DNA of 64,000 bases from Vibrio orientalis CIP 102891 = ATCC 33934 (GCF_000176235.1 NZ_ACZV01000005.1:558001-622000), one strand, 5' to 3'; shown: positions 51,517 to 59,359, numbered from the stretch's first letter. A program made the numbers and translations. The notes: a model not told the origin generated them from the letters alone.

Positions 51517-52004
51517 ATCGTTGTTGTACCTAGGAATTTAAAGCCTCTCTTCTTAAGGTCTTTCGCTAAAGCATCTGATTCTTTAGTAGTTGCAGGAGGC
51601 ATCTCGCCTTCAGAATAGTTATTAATCAATGGTTTCCCACCAACAAACCCCCAGACGTAATTGCTAAAGCTATCGAACTCTTGTTGTATCTCTTGGAAGC
51701 GCTGAGCATTGTTAATAGCGGCTAGTATTTTTGCTCTGTTACGAATGATACCAACATCTTGCATCAACTCTTCTACCTTGCCCTCATCAAACTGAGATAC
51801 CTTGATAGGGTCGAATTCTGCAAAGGCATTTCTATAGCCTTCCCTGCGTTTTAGGATTGTGTACCAACTCAAGCCTGCTTGTGCTGATTCAAGTATTAAG
51901 AACTCAAAGAACACCTTATCGTCATAGACAGGCACTCCCCACTCTTTATCGTGGTACTCGAGATAGTCAGGCTTAGCACCTTCAACCCATTGGCAACGTT
52001 TCAT
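51453..52004 (-). CDS. tag: Element-borne 3-methyladenine DNA glycosylase I (replacement Tag)
   Basis: A complete 183-aa Tag that removes N3-methyladenine from DNA. Zinc ligands are C4 (MKRCQW) and H18 (YHDKEWGVP) at the N-terminus and H and C in VDDHSEGC at the end. AQAGLSWYTILKRREGY and FKFLGTTTIYAFMQACG are family signatures. It differs clearly from the disrupted host copy at the protein level, so it is an acquired homologue and not a duplication. AAGG lies 8 nt before the ATG. Tail-to-tail with the host chimera, overlapping by 64 nt. It most likely compensates for loss of the host gene. Confidence 0.95.
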   Translation of the reverse strand: MKRCQWVEGAKPDYLEYHDKEWGVPVYDDKVFFEFLILESAQAGLSWYTILKRREGYRNAFAEFDPIKVSQFDEGKVEELMQDVGIIRNRAKILAAINNAQRFQEIQQEFDSFSNYVWGFVGGKPLINNYSEGEMPPATTKESDALAKDLKKRGFKFLGTTTIYAFMQACGLVDDHSEGCFKR

Positions 52005-52097
52005 AATAGAGCCTTCGTAAGATGTGAGTGATTAGCTTAACATATGTGTTAATTAGTGAATGCCAATACACATATTTACCACATGTATATAAACCAA

Positions 52098-52125
52098 AGC
52101 CCCAACGTGTATGTCTTATGGGGCT
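52098..52125 (-). terminator. Hairpin downstream of the SEFIR gene
   Basis: AGCCCC (52098-52103) / GGGGCT (52120-52125) with a 16-nt loop. On the minus strand it is followed by TTGGTTTATA. Weak terminator. Confidence 0.5.
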
Positions 52126-52154
52126 AACTAAGAAGTGTAAAAGGGGGGAAGGCG

Positions 52155-52925
52155 TTACTCTGTAACCCAACCGAATTGCATTGCCATTTTTTTAGCATTA
52201 CTCGTTAGGCTGTACACAGTAACACTGCCACTAATTGGGCTACGCTGTATCGACGAATTGATAAGGTTCTTCTCTAGTAGATTTTCCACATGTACCTCTG
52301 CGAACATCCTAGAACAGTTAAGCATGTTGTGTAAGTCTTGAAAGTAGAAGTTGTTAGTACCAAGCTCGTATCTTTCAACCATCGCCTTTAATAGTTCAGT
52401 CTGTTTATCAGTTTTACTTTCAGCTGGCTTCGATTCTGCGGTTTGATAGGGGTTAGAACCTAATTCAGGCTTTTTGTATAAAGGTGAGCCATGCACTGCT
52501 CTCATAAGGTCATCTATAACAGCTTCAAATTCTTTATCATTGGAGAAATCAATATAGAGCTTCGACTTCAAAAATGTGGGTACATCGTTAGTCCCTTGTT
52601 GACGGATGATAGGGATTATCTTGTTGTCATCAATTCTAGACATCAGCGAAGAGGTCACAATCATCTTCTCGTAACCTACACCACCTGTACCTTTGTTGGC
52701 TTTATTTACGTAATTGCTTGTACAGACCATTATAACTCGGTCTACCTCCGCTAGTTGAGTTTCCATGAAATGGGGTAAGTCATCACCAGCCCCTAAACTC
52801 CACGCATCAATTCGAGCATCGATACCACCATTAACTAACCTAGTAGCAAGGTCGAGAACCCACTGTTTATGCTCAGCATTGTCATGGGAGTATGATAGAA
52901 AGACTTTAGGTACTGAAGTGCTCAT
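52155..52925 (-). CDS. SEFIR/TIR-like domain protein with C-terminal winged helix
   Basis: A 256-aa protein. Residues about 5-140 have the SEFIR/TIR core: PKVFLSYSHDNAEHKQWVLD (box 1), GIDARIDAWSLGAGDDLPHF, DRVIMVCTSNYVNKANKGTG and VGYEKMIV. A Pro/Ser/Lys linker follows. The tail (about 180-256) reads as a winged helix (LLKAMVERYEL... ENLLEKNLINSS... VYSLT). SEFIR and TIR proteins on mobile elements commonly serve anti-phage immunity as sensors or NAD-consuming effectors; that role is inferred. AGGA lies 9 nt before ATG 52925. Confidence 0.85.
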   Translation of the reverse strand: MSTSVPKVFLSYSHDNAEHKQWVLDLATRLVNGGIDARIDAWSLGAGDDLPHFMETQLAEVDRVIMVCTSNYVNKANKGTGGVGYEKMIVTSSLMSRIDDNKIIPIIRQQGTNDVPTFLKSKLYIDFSNDKEFEAVIDDLMRAVHGSPLYKKPELGSNPYQTAESKPAESKTDKQTELLKAMVERYELGTNNFYFQDLHNMLNCSRMFAEVHVENLLEKNLINSSIQRSPISGSVTVYSLTSNAKKMAMQFGWVTE

Positions 52926-53044
52926 AAATATATCCTGATAATATTCAATCACTATAATATGAAGGGTACACAAGGCAGTATCAATAGTTACACTCTATAT
53001 TTTATCGCTAACCAATTGACCTAAATCACAATTAGTCTAATTCA

Positions 53045-53581
53045 TTACTTCTGCAACCTGTTAACTGTTGCTGGCGATATACCTAGTTGCTTTGCTGTTT
53101 GAGCAATAGACAGTGTCTGGCGTAGTTCTTTAACTTGTTCAGGGGTTGCCTTTGAAGGTCTGCCAAACTTCTTACCTTTGGCTTTAGCTGCTTCTATACC
53201 TTCACGCTGACGCTCTTTTATAAGCTCTCGCTCCATTTGTGCCACTGAAGCAAGAATCCCTAAGACACCTTTCTGAGCTGCTGACATAGTGGAGTTGAAG
53301 CTAAGACCTTCTTTGATGAACTCAATTGATACTTGCTTAGCTGTTAGTTGCTCCACAATAGCTACAGCATCACCAGCCCCAGAACGGCATACACGGTCTA
53401 ATGAATGAATGTAAAGCTTGTCTCCTTCTCTGAGGTAATTAAGGCACTCAGACCATACAGGGCGGTCTATCGTAGAAGCACTGCAATGCTCTTCAAATAC
53501 CTTATCAAACTCCATACCTACTAATTGACGGTCTGTATTCTGGTCTGTTGTAGATACTCGTTTATAGCCTATAGTTGCCAT
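53045..53581 (-). CDS. Small serine recombinase (resolvase/invertase family)
   Basis: A 178-aa enzyme. The catalytic serine is in GYKRVSTTDQNTDRQL (S10 by position). HSLDRVCRSGAGDAVAIVEQ and MAQMERELIKERQREGI-type segments follow, then the KFGRPSKATPEQ hinge. A Hin-like HTH, TAKQLGISPATVNRLQK, ends the protein. No transposase partner is adjacent. A perfect dyad just upstream (53620-53655) is a candidate binding or crossover site. It precedes the SEFIR gene by 119 bp on the same strand. Confidence 0.93.
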   Translation of the reverse strand: MATIGYKRVSTTDQNTDRQLVGMEFDKVFEEHCSASTIDRPVWSECLNYLREGDKLYIHSLDRVCRSGAGDAVAIVEQLTAKQVSIEFIKEGLSFNSTMSAAQKGVLGILASVAQMERELIKERQREGIEAAKAKGKKFGRPSKATPEQVKELRQTLSIAQTAKQLGISPATVNRLQK

Positions 53582-53619
53582 CGGTCTATCTCATAAAGTC
53601 TAAGGAGTTATGACTTGTA

Positions 53620-53655
53620 CTATATCAAAAGTGCTTAATCAAGGTTTTGATATAG
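53620..53655. repeat. Perfect 11-bp inverted repeat upstream of the resolvase gene
   Basis: CTATATCAAAA (53620-53630) and TTTTGATATAG (53645-53655) with a 14-bp spacer. It starts 39 bp upstream of the resolvase ATG and faces the divergent membrane-protein gene. Fits a recombinase/operator site. Confidence 0.7.
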
Positions 53656-53807
53656 GAGTTCTAAGTTATCTTAAAAGGTATATATATGAGACAGGCACTA
53701 TCACACCTTAAAACATGGGATTAAATTCAGAAAGTGTAGATTAGACATAGGATTACAATCACATATGCAATTAGAATAGAGTTAGTTTAAGTTTGTGAGG
53801 AAATGTA

Positions 53808-54740
53808 GTGATAGCTGACGCTGTAACGTCCATCAGGGCGTATTTGTACGAGAAAAATAGTAGCCCATTGCTAGGTAGTGTGGTCGTCTCTTGGCTATTC
53901 TGGAACTATAGAATGGTGCTATTAGTATTCAGTGATATGAAGTATGCAGAGAAGATGGCAGAAATAGATAGATTCTATAATGACAATTTCTATACTATTA
54001 CCATCAAGAGCTTTGAACTCTCAGTATCAAACCAGTCAATGATAGCTGTAATACTCCCACTGCTTACCGCAGCATTCTATCTATTCGTTTACCCTATCCC
54101 TGCAAAGAAAGTCTTTGAATATAGCCTCGTGAAACAGAAAGAGTTAAGAGAAGCGAAACAAAAAGCAGAAGAGGCAAAGTTACTCAATGTAGAAGAGTCA
54201 AAGCTACTGTGGAAAAGAGTGGTAGATAGTGACCAGCAATTAGCAGAAGAAAGAGAACGGTACTCTAGGTTAATTGCCGAAAAAGATAGCCAAATTAGTG
54301 AGCTCAAGGATAGATTGAAGCCCTCAGAACCACCTAGTTTTGAAAGGGATGAGCAAGAAGCAATTCTAAACGAAGAGAAATCCAAGGGTTCAGAAAAGGA
54401 ATCTGAGAGTGAAGACAATACACATCAAAGCTATATTCGCGTACAGCCTGCATCTATACAGACTGAAGACGAAAGGCTTTATGATAGGACAATGGAATTA
54501 TTATCCCTTGAACCACCTTATGATGAACAAGAAGAGACACAGCTAGTGCTTTTGTCTGAATTAGCAGACTCTCCTAACGCACTACCTGTGCATGCTTTAG
54601 TGAAAAAGTATAAGAATCAAGGGAAAGCAAAGTTTTATATTGATGAGCTTGTTGAAGAGGGCTTAGTTAATCGTTCGCCAAATGACTATTACTCAATTTC
54701 GCAGCCAGTTAAGCGAGCTATCATCAAGAACAGAAAATAG
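53808..54740 (+). CDS. Membrane-anchored coiled-coil protein with C-terminal winged helix
   Basis: A 310-aa protein not matching a family I can name. Residues about 20-42 (LLGSVVVSWLFWNYRMVLLVF) and about 80-100 (MIAVILPLLTAAFYLFVYP) are membrane segments. Residues about 110-175 form a charged coiled coil, followed by an acidic linker. The tail (about 240-310) looks like a winged helix (FYIDELVEEGLVNRSP... YYSISQPVKRAI), resembling the SEFIR protein's tail. The start is GTG 53808 with GAGG 8 nt upstream. A membrane effector paired with the SEFIR protein is one possibility; function unproven. Confidence 0.75.
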   Translation: MIADAVTSIRAYLYEKNSSPLLGSVVVSWLFWNYRMVLLVFSDMKYAEKMAEIDRFYNDNFYTITIKSFELSVSNQSMIAVILPLLTAAFYLFVYPIPAKKVFEYSLVKQKELREAKQKAEEAKLLNVEESKLLWKRVVDSDQQLAEERERYSRLIAEKDSQISELKDRLKPSEPPSFERDEQEAILNEEKSKGSEKESESEDNTHQSYIRVQPASIQTEDERLYDRTMELLSLEPPYDEQEETQLVLLSELADSPNALPVHALVKKYKNQGKAKFYIDELVEEGLVNRSPNDYYSISQPVKRAIIKNRK

Positions 54741-55146
54741 TTAGTTACCAACGATTTGAGTGAAGCTCATGGGATTACCTTTGGGCTTTTTTATTGCCTA
54801 TAGAAAAGTGAGCTGTAGCTGTGGTCACAAATCGCTGAGTTAAGGAGTCTATATAAGTGTGGTATGAATGTGGTCACAAATCAGGTCTGACATGCATACT
54901 ATTAAATGTAGCAAATACAATTAGATAGATAAGTTATAAAGCTCTGGCAAGACGACTACAACTTGCTTAAACGGCACTGAAGGTTTGATGGGATACAGAT
55001 TAACCAACTCCCAAGGTTTACTTCAGGTCGGGCTGCCATAGGTGTTAGCTCTTAATAAGAGTTCCTATGGTTTAAGAATAACTGTATCTGAACACTAATT
55101 AATCTATCTAACCTATACATTTCAATAACTTAAAAAGGATTTCAAT
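54741..55146. other. Structured non-coding stretch inside the element
   Basis: A 406-bp gap. It has a terminator-like AGCTCA...TGGGCTTTTTT (about 54764-54792) and two 14-bp direct repeats TGTGGTCACAAATC (54820-54833, 54869-54882). A long hairpin has CCATAGG (55036-55042) paired with CCTATGG (55064-55070) around an inner CTCTTA/TAAGAG. No coding gene was seen. It could hold a regulatory RNA for the following genes or binding sites for an element protein. Confidence 0.5.
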
Positions 55147-55395
55147 TTGAATAACGTAACAGAATTAATAGAACTAGCCACTAAGAATGGGTTAGATACT
55201 TCAGTGTTAGAAGCAATAGGCTTTGATAATGTTGAAGGTTTTCCTAACTATCAGCGTCATAACATCAGTGGTTTATATAGAAACAAGAATACTCACAGAG
55301 TATTGAAGCCCAATGCTAAAGGGCAAGTGCGCTTAATTGCTAATAGCGCTGAAGGTAAGAAGGTTAAATGGGTCATGCAAGCCAAAGCAAGCTAA
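55147..55395 (+). CDS. Small NUMOD4-like protein
   Basis: An 82-aa protein. The segment EGFPNYQRHNISGLYRN...RVLKPNAKGQVRLIA...GKKVKW resembles NUMOD4, the DNA-binding module of HNH homing endonucleases (pattern: FxxYxxSxxGxxR, then vLKP). It is separated by 9 nt from an HNH-like gene, so the usual fusion is split in two here. The start is TTG 55147 with AAGGA 8 nt upstream; no ATG is available. Call rests on a short motif. Confidence 0.6.
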   Translation: MNNVTELIELATKNGLDTSVLEAIGFDNVEGFPNYQRHNISGLYRNKNTHRVLKPNAKGQVRLIANSAEGKKVKWVMQAKAS

Positions 55396-55404
55396 GGGGT
55401 ATGG

Positions 55405-56355
55405 ATGAAGAAGGTAAAGAAGTGCTCTAGATGCAAGAAGGCTAAGCGTATGACACGCCACCAGCGTATATGCAGTCAATGCAAGCAAGATGGCTTCTTT
55501 AGTGGCTCTTACTTTCGCTGGCTTTGGGACATGGCTAAGCTGTCTGATAAGCAAGCTATGCCTAGTTGCACTGATGAATTGATTAAGGTCTTTGAAGTCA
55601 GGAAGTTTGCTATTAAAGCAAGGGGTTACTATAGGGAGAATCAAAGCCTAGGCACTAAGTATAACTATCACATTGGTCATAGATACCCTGCTTCAAAAGG
55701 AGGCAAGCTGATAGCTGAAAACTTAGTTGTTATGCCTGCTTTGGTTAACTTAACACTGAGAGATAAGCATGGTGATGGGCTGGAGTGCTATAAGATTGAG
55801 CGTACCGAAGGTCATTGGACTTTAGATGAGTTTAAGGACTATGTTGCTAGTATTGATATAGAGCGCTTACAGGCTTATATAGGAGGTTCTGAGGCTAGTA
55901 ATGTTAATGACTTTGAAACCAATGGCTTACCAATGGATGAAGTGCTTCAAATAGAGGCTGAGCGTTTAGGTGAACAACCGAAAGGTACTGAGTTATTAGT
56001 GTCTGGTTACCATCAGAAACTTAGTAAATTCAGTCAAATAGCCAATGGATTAGAACAACTAGAAATACTAATGGGTTTTGATGATATGCATCAACAGCTA
56101 CTCAATTATAGAAAACAACAGGATGGAATTATGGGATTTGATATAGAACCAAGAAATGAATTTGATGTAGACGATACGCTGATAGAAATGGAATCAGCTA
56201 AAGCAATGGAGAGATTGAAAGAGCTGAAGGTTCAAGGAGAGTTAGGTGGAAATGAAGCTAATTATCTTGCAGATATGCTAACGCCACTAGAGATTGAACA
56301 GACCCAGATGTACTTTGAAGTTCAAGAAAATCAAAGAGTTGGACTTGTTGCGTAG
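55405..56355 (+). CDS. HNH-like nuclease with N-terminal zinc ribbon
   Basis: A 316-aa protein. The N-terminus has CSRCKKAKRMTRHQRICSQC, two CxxC knuckles. Around residues 90-125, YHIGHRYPASKGGKLIAENL followed by VVMPALVNLTLRDKHGDG fits the HNH pattern H...N...N (degenerate first His-Asp position). The C-terminal half is acidic and helical with no recognised domain. It follows the NUMOD4-like gene. Possible roles are homing or anti-phage cleavage; not determined. Confidence 0.6.
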   Translation: MKKVKKCSRCKKAKRMTRHQRICSQCKQDGFFSGSYFRWLWDMAKLSDKQAMPSCTDELIKVFEVRKFAIKARGYYRENQSLGTKYNYHIGHRYPASKGGKLIAENLVVMPALVNLTLRDKHGDGLECYKIERTEGHWTLDEFKDYVASIDIERLQAYIGGSEASNVNDFETNGLPMDEVLQIEAERLGEQPKGTELLVSGYHQKLSKFSQIANGLEQLEILMGFDDMHQQLLNYRKQQDGIMGFDIEPRNEFDVDDTLIEMESAKAMERLKELKVQGELGGNEANYLADMLTPLEIEQTQMYFEVQENQRVGLVA

Positions 56356-56802
56356 AAGGTTTTACCTAGAGTCGCTGCTTTGGTTACACTCTAAATCGCC
56401 TGTAGGCGTTGGTACATAAGGGCTGAGAGGGTATTGCTTGTGCTATTTCCTAGGTAGTGTATAGGGTCGAAAACAATAGCGAGTCATATATTGCAGCTTA
56501 GTATTGACCGACACTATGAAGCCATACAGCCCCCTAAAACAACTATACTTATGGTTATCAACTCTGCTTTAACTAAGTGCTTACCCAAAGTTAGCAATAC
56601 ACTTCAACCCATTAAGAGCCGATATAAAGGTCTACACTGCAAGCATCCCAATTATCATCCATTATTAAATGGGTAGGTATACATATATCTTAATTTGTTA
56701 ATTGCATCTGACTTGTAGAAACAAATTAGCATGTATACATCTATAAGCTAAAAGACCGTTATACCTAGTACTCTAATCAAGTACCCTATCAACTTTATAG
56801 AA
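56356..56802. other. Element intergenic region
   Basis: A 447-bp AT-rich gap between the HNH-like gene and the 3' end of the large recombinase. A 61-codon frame (56491-56676) starting TTG lacks a ribosome site and any motif. I see nothing else that can be supported. Confidence 0.4.
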
Positions 56803-58347
56803 CTACTTAATGCTTAGCATTTTCCATACAAACATAGGCTTAGACTTCATATAGTGATATGGATTCTGGATTGACTGGAATATAAAACTACTCGTAGAGT
56901 CAATTTCAAAGATAGCCTGCTTGTCTATCATGTCGACCTCAAACCTTGAGAACTGGTTCATTAACTGCCTAAGCTTGTTGCGAGCCGTAATGGTTTCGGC
57001 TGTTATCTCGAGCTTAAAGGCAGTCTCTATTAGCTTAATGGACTCATCCATATTGAGCTTAATTGGGTTGGATTCCTCGGCTTGCTCTTGCTTTAGTAGT
57101 TCTATCTGCTTGTCTAACTCTTGTAGTTCACTGTCACGTTTTTGAAGGTTTTTGATGGTGCTAGAGCTAGATGAAGAACCAAAGGCTTCTAACATCGTTT
57201 CGTAGGCTTCACCAAGGCTCTGCCTCTTGGCTTCCAGTGGCTTCAGTTTATTAAGCTTGGGTTTGGGCTTACTCCATGTTTTATAGAATGCAGGGGTTAG
57301 CCATTGCTCTTTAAGCCAGTCCCGTAGAAACATGATGTTAATAGGCTTTGAGTCGCATGTGCCTTTGAGTGATTCAGGGCATCTGAAGTAATAAAGGTGG
57401 GACTGCTTTTGCAACCTAAGGGGAGCACTGCAACGTCTACAAGTACCAACGTCCTTAAGTATATTAAGGTGGCTAGAGGTTGAGCCTCGCTTTAGAGATT
57501 TAGCCCTTTGCTTTATTTGAGCTTGGGATAGATAGAAGGTTTGCTCATTAATCACTGAAGGGTAAAAGTCTTGTATTGGCTCACCAATCGGAACTGACTT
57601 TCTGTTTACTCGTTGATTTGGTTGATACTCACCAAGAACTGCTTTTGTGTTAAGCACTTTAGTAATTACAGCATCACCCCATGTCTTGCCTTTGGGGCTA
57701 GGGATACCTTTAGCATTGAGGTGCTTAGATATAAGGTGAGAGCCCATCCCACCAATGCTTAGCTCGTATATTTCCCTAACTAACTCAGCACTTTCATTAA
57801 GGATGAATGACGTCTTATCATCGGAAAGGTCTAGCCAGAAAGGCTTATTGTTGGTTTTCAGTGCGTTAGGGTCTGTTCTACGCTTGTGCCATACAGCCTT
57901 TAAACGTTTTGATTTGGTTTCTGATTCTTCATTGGCTCTAGCCATCGTAACTATGGCTGTTATGAACTCAGCTAATCCCATGCCCTTCTTGTAGGTTTGG
58001 TTATCAAACAGGGTTACTACAATGACACCTTGATTAGTAATGGCTAAAAGTTGTTGTAGTGCTTCATCAATATTAGCTCGGCTTAAGCGGTCTAAGCTCT
58101 CAACCAATAAGTAGCAAGGAGTTGGTATCTTACCTTCCTCTAAAGCAGCTATAAACTGCCCTAAGCCAGCATCCTCAAGGCTATTGTTTGAATGGTATGC
58201 AGAGACTCCCAAATCCTCAAAAGAATCTGTACTAAGCTCTAGGTTATGTTTGTGGCAGTAGTCTTCAGCTAGTTGTATTTGGCGACGTATTGAGTCCCCA
58301 TGACTTTGAGTTGCTGAAGAAAAGCGTCTGTAACTGTATGCGTTCAT
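56803..58347 (-). CDS. Large serine recombinase (integrase of the element)
   Basis: A 514-aa large serine integrase. The N-terminal catalytic domain has YRRFSSATQSHGDSIRRQ with the nucleophile serine at about residue 10-11, and LLVESLDRLSRANIDEALQ. The recombinase domain follows (about 180-300, GIPSPKGKTWGDAVITKVL). A zinc ribbon (CRRCSAPLRLQ...FRCPESLKGTC, about 320-345) and a long coiled coil (about 390-440) end it. This is the full domain order of an LSR. It ends 36 bp from attR, as usual for integrases, and probably catalyses insertion and excision at tag. The start ATG 58347 has a weak GAGAA. Confidence 0.94.
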   Translation of the reverse strand: MNAYSYRRFSSATQSHGDSIRRQIQLAEDYCHKHNLELSTDSFEDLGVSAYHSNNSLEDAGLGQFIAALEEGKIPTPCYLLVESLDRLSRANIDEALQQLLAITNQGVIVVTLFDNQTYKKGMGLAEFITAIVTMARANEESETKSKRLKAVWHKRRTDPNALKTNNKPFWLDLSDDKTSFILNESAELVREIYELSIGGMGSHLISKHLNAKGIPSPKGKTWGDAVITKVLNTKAVLGEYQPNQRVNRKSVPIGEPIQDFYPSVINEQTFYLSQAQIKQRAKSLKRGSTSSHLNILKDVGTCRRCSAPLRLQKQSHLYYFRCPESLKGTCDSKPINIMFLRDWLKEQWLTPAFYKTWSKPKPKLNKLKPLEAKRQSLGEAYETMLEAFGSSSSSSTIKNLQKRDSELQELDKQIELLKQEQAEESNPIKLNMDESIKLIETAFKLEITAETITARNKLRQLMNQFSRFEVDMIDKQAIFEIDSTSSFIFQSIQNPYHYMKSKPMFVWKMLSIK

Positions 58348-58382
58348 TTCTCAATCTTAACTTAATAACTATATCTAGTATA

Positions 58383-58393
58383 TATGCCTTTAT
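58383..58393 (+). repeat. Right attachment site core (attR)
   Basis: TATGCCTTTAT, preceded by element TCTAGTATA and followed by host GCAGGCGG. Identical to the left copy at 51409-51419. Confidence 0.9.
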
Positions 58394-58451
58394 GCAGGCG
58401 GTTGGCATGGTCGATGACCATTTAGTCGATTGTCCTAAAAAGGCAAGCTAG
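58386..58451 (+). pseudogene. tag: 3' remnant of host tag
   Basis: Twenty-two reading codons with stop: A-F-M-Q-A-V-G-M-V-D-D-H-L-V-D-C-P-K-K-A-S. This is the zinc-binding C-terminal end of Tag (His and Cys of DHLVDC) that fits directly onto residue 166 of the truncated gene at 50914. It has no start codon of its own. Confidence 0.93.
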
Positions 58452-58456
58452 TACGA

Positions 58457-58484
58457 ATTGGCAGCCATTTTTTGCGCTGCCAAT
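58457..58484. terminator. Original tag terminator
   Basis: Perfect 9-bp stem ATTGGCAGC/GCTGCCAAT with a T-rich loop between the tag remnant and the lipase chaperone gene. Works for both convergent units. Confidence 0.7.
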
Positions 58485-58494
58485 CTCTGTCTAC

Positions 58495-59349
58495 TTAGTG
58501 ACTTTGGTCATGAATTCGCTCAAGTGCTTCGACACGTCTTAGTTGGGCTGCGTCAAAGGTCTCTTCTCTAAGTCGAGTTATTTGTATTTGTTTGTCCTGA
58601 GCGGACAGTGAGTCTGATGTAAGTAGTTCATCACGATGCTGTAAGTAAGAGTCCATGTTTGCTTGGAAGGAGGCTCTTTGCTGATCAAGGACTTCCAGTC
58701 GCTCTGCGCCCGCTTCGCCAACCAACTCGACTGCTGCGATATGTTTCTGCTGACCATCAAGAGCTGAAAGGGAGGATAGATCTTTTACTAGCTGATGGTT
58801 GTTCTCGGCTGTCTGAATGTATTTAGGCATCGCACTCAGTTGTTCCTCTAGCAAGTCTCGCTTTTGTTGAGGATCCAAATTACTGTTCTCGATGTTCAAT
58901 TTTTCGATGGCTAATTGGCGCAGCTGGTTCTCCTCTGTAAATAACAGCTCGATTTGCTCGACGGTAAAGTATTCAAATTGCAGGTCTAAAATGCGTAAGT
59001 GAAGCTGTTCTAAATCGAGCGCAGAGAGTTGGTTTGTTTGTAAAGGCTCTAATTCGACCAGTGCTTGTTTGTACTGTAAATACGCCGAAAAGAGGGCTTC
59101 TTCATCGTTGAGGCTGACGTCCGACGAAGGGCGCTGACTGATTCTTTGTTTAATCTCATCAAGATCTTGCTCACCTAAACTGCTCAATGAAAAATCGAAG
59201 AAGTGCTTTGTGGTTGCTGTATCAACCTGCACATCTGCTTGAGATAGCGCGGCTGGGGCTGAAGCTTGCTGTTGATAGGAGAAAAATAAGACCGCTCCTA
59301 ACCCAACAGATGTCATAAGAGAAACGAAAATGAGAGCGGCCTTTTTCAT
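58495..59349 (-). CDS. lifO: Lipase secretion chaperone (LifO)
   Basis: A 284-aa periplasmic membrane-anchored foldase for the adjacent lipase. The N-terminal anchor is KKAALIFVSLMTSVGLGAVLF. The steric-chaperone motif is HFFDFSLSSLGEQDLDEI (family form FDY/F...SxxGE). The rest is helical, Gln-, Leu- and Glu-rich (for example LRQLAIEKLNIENSNLDPQQ). It follows the lipase gene by 10 bp, the standard lipase-foldase operon. Confidence 0.93.
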   Translation of the reverse strand: MKKAALIFVSLMTSVGLGAVLFFSYQQQASAPAALSQADVQVDTATTKHFFDFSLSSLGEQDLDEIKQRISQRPSSDVSLNDEEALFSAYLQYKQALVELEPLQTNQLSALDLEQLHLRILDLQFEYFTVEQIELLFTEENQLRQLAIEKLNIENSNLDPQQKRDLLEEQLSAMPKYIQTAENNHQLVKDLSSLSALDGQQKHIAAVELVGEAGAERLEVLDQQRASFQANMDSYLQHRDELLTSDSLSAQDKQIQITRLREETFDAAQLRRVEALERIHDQSH

Positions 59350-59359
59350 CGAGTGATCC

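Larger units (their letters stand above)
51409..58393. mobile_element. Serine-recombinase integrative element inserted in tag (about 7.0 kb)
   Basis: Both junctions lie in TATGCCTTTAT (51409-51419 and 58383-58393). Joining the left host flank to the right host flank across one copy restores a complete Tag reading frame. The element holds a large serine recombinase next to the right end, a complete tag at the left end, a SEFIR/TIR-like gene, a small resolvase, a membrane/coiled-coil gene, and a NUMOD4-like/HNH pair. It is visibly AT-richer than its surroundings and uses many AGA and ATA codons. No conjugation or phage structural gene was seen, so it is a non-self-transmissible island. Confidence 0.93.

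Noticed and set aside
50914..52004. Two tag genes as a tandem duplication
   Set aside because: The copies differ widely in protein sequence and are on opposite strands; the junction repeats show an insertion instead.
54820..54882. Two 14-bp direct repeats as a CRISPR seed
   Set aside because: Only two copies, no further spacing pattern and no cas genes.
56420..56445. GGGCTGAGAGGG resembling the start of a TPP riboswitch
   Set aside because: The second conserved half (ACC...GAACCTGA) is missing and no thiamin gene follows.
56491..56676. 61-codon frame in the element gap
   Set aside because: TTG start without ribosome site and no recognisable motif.
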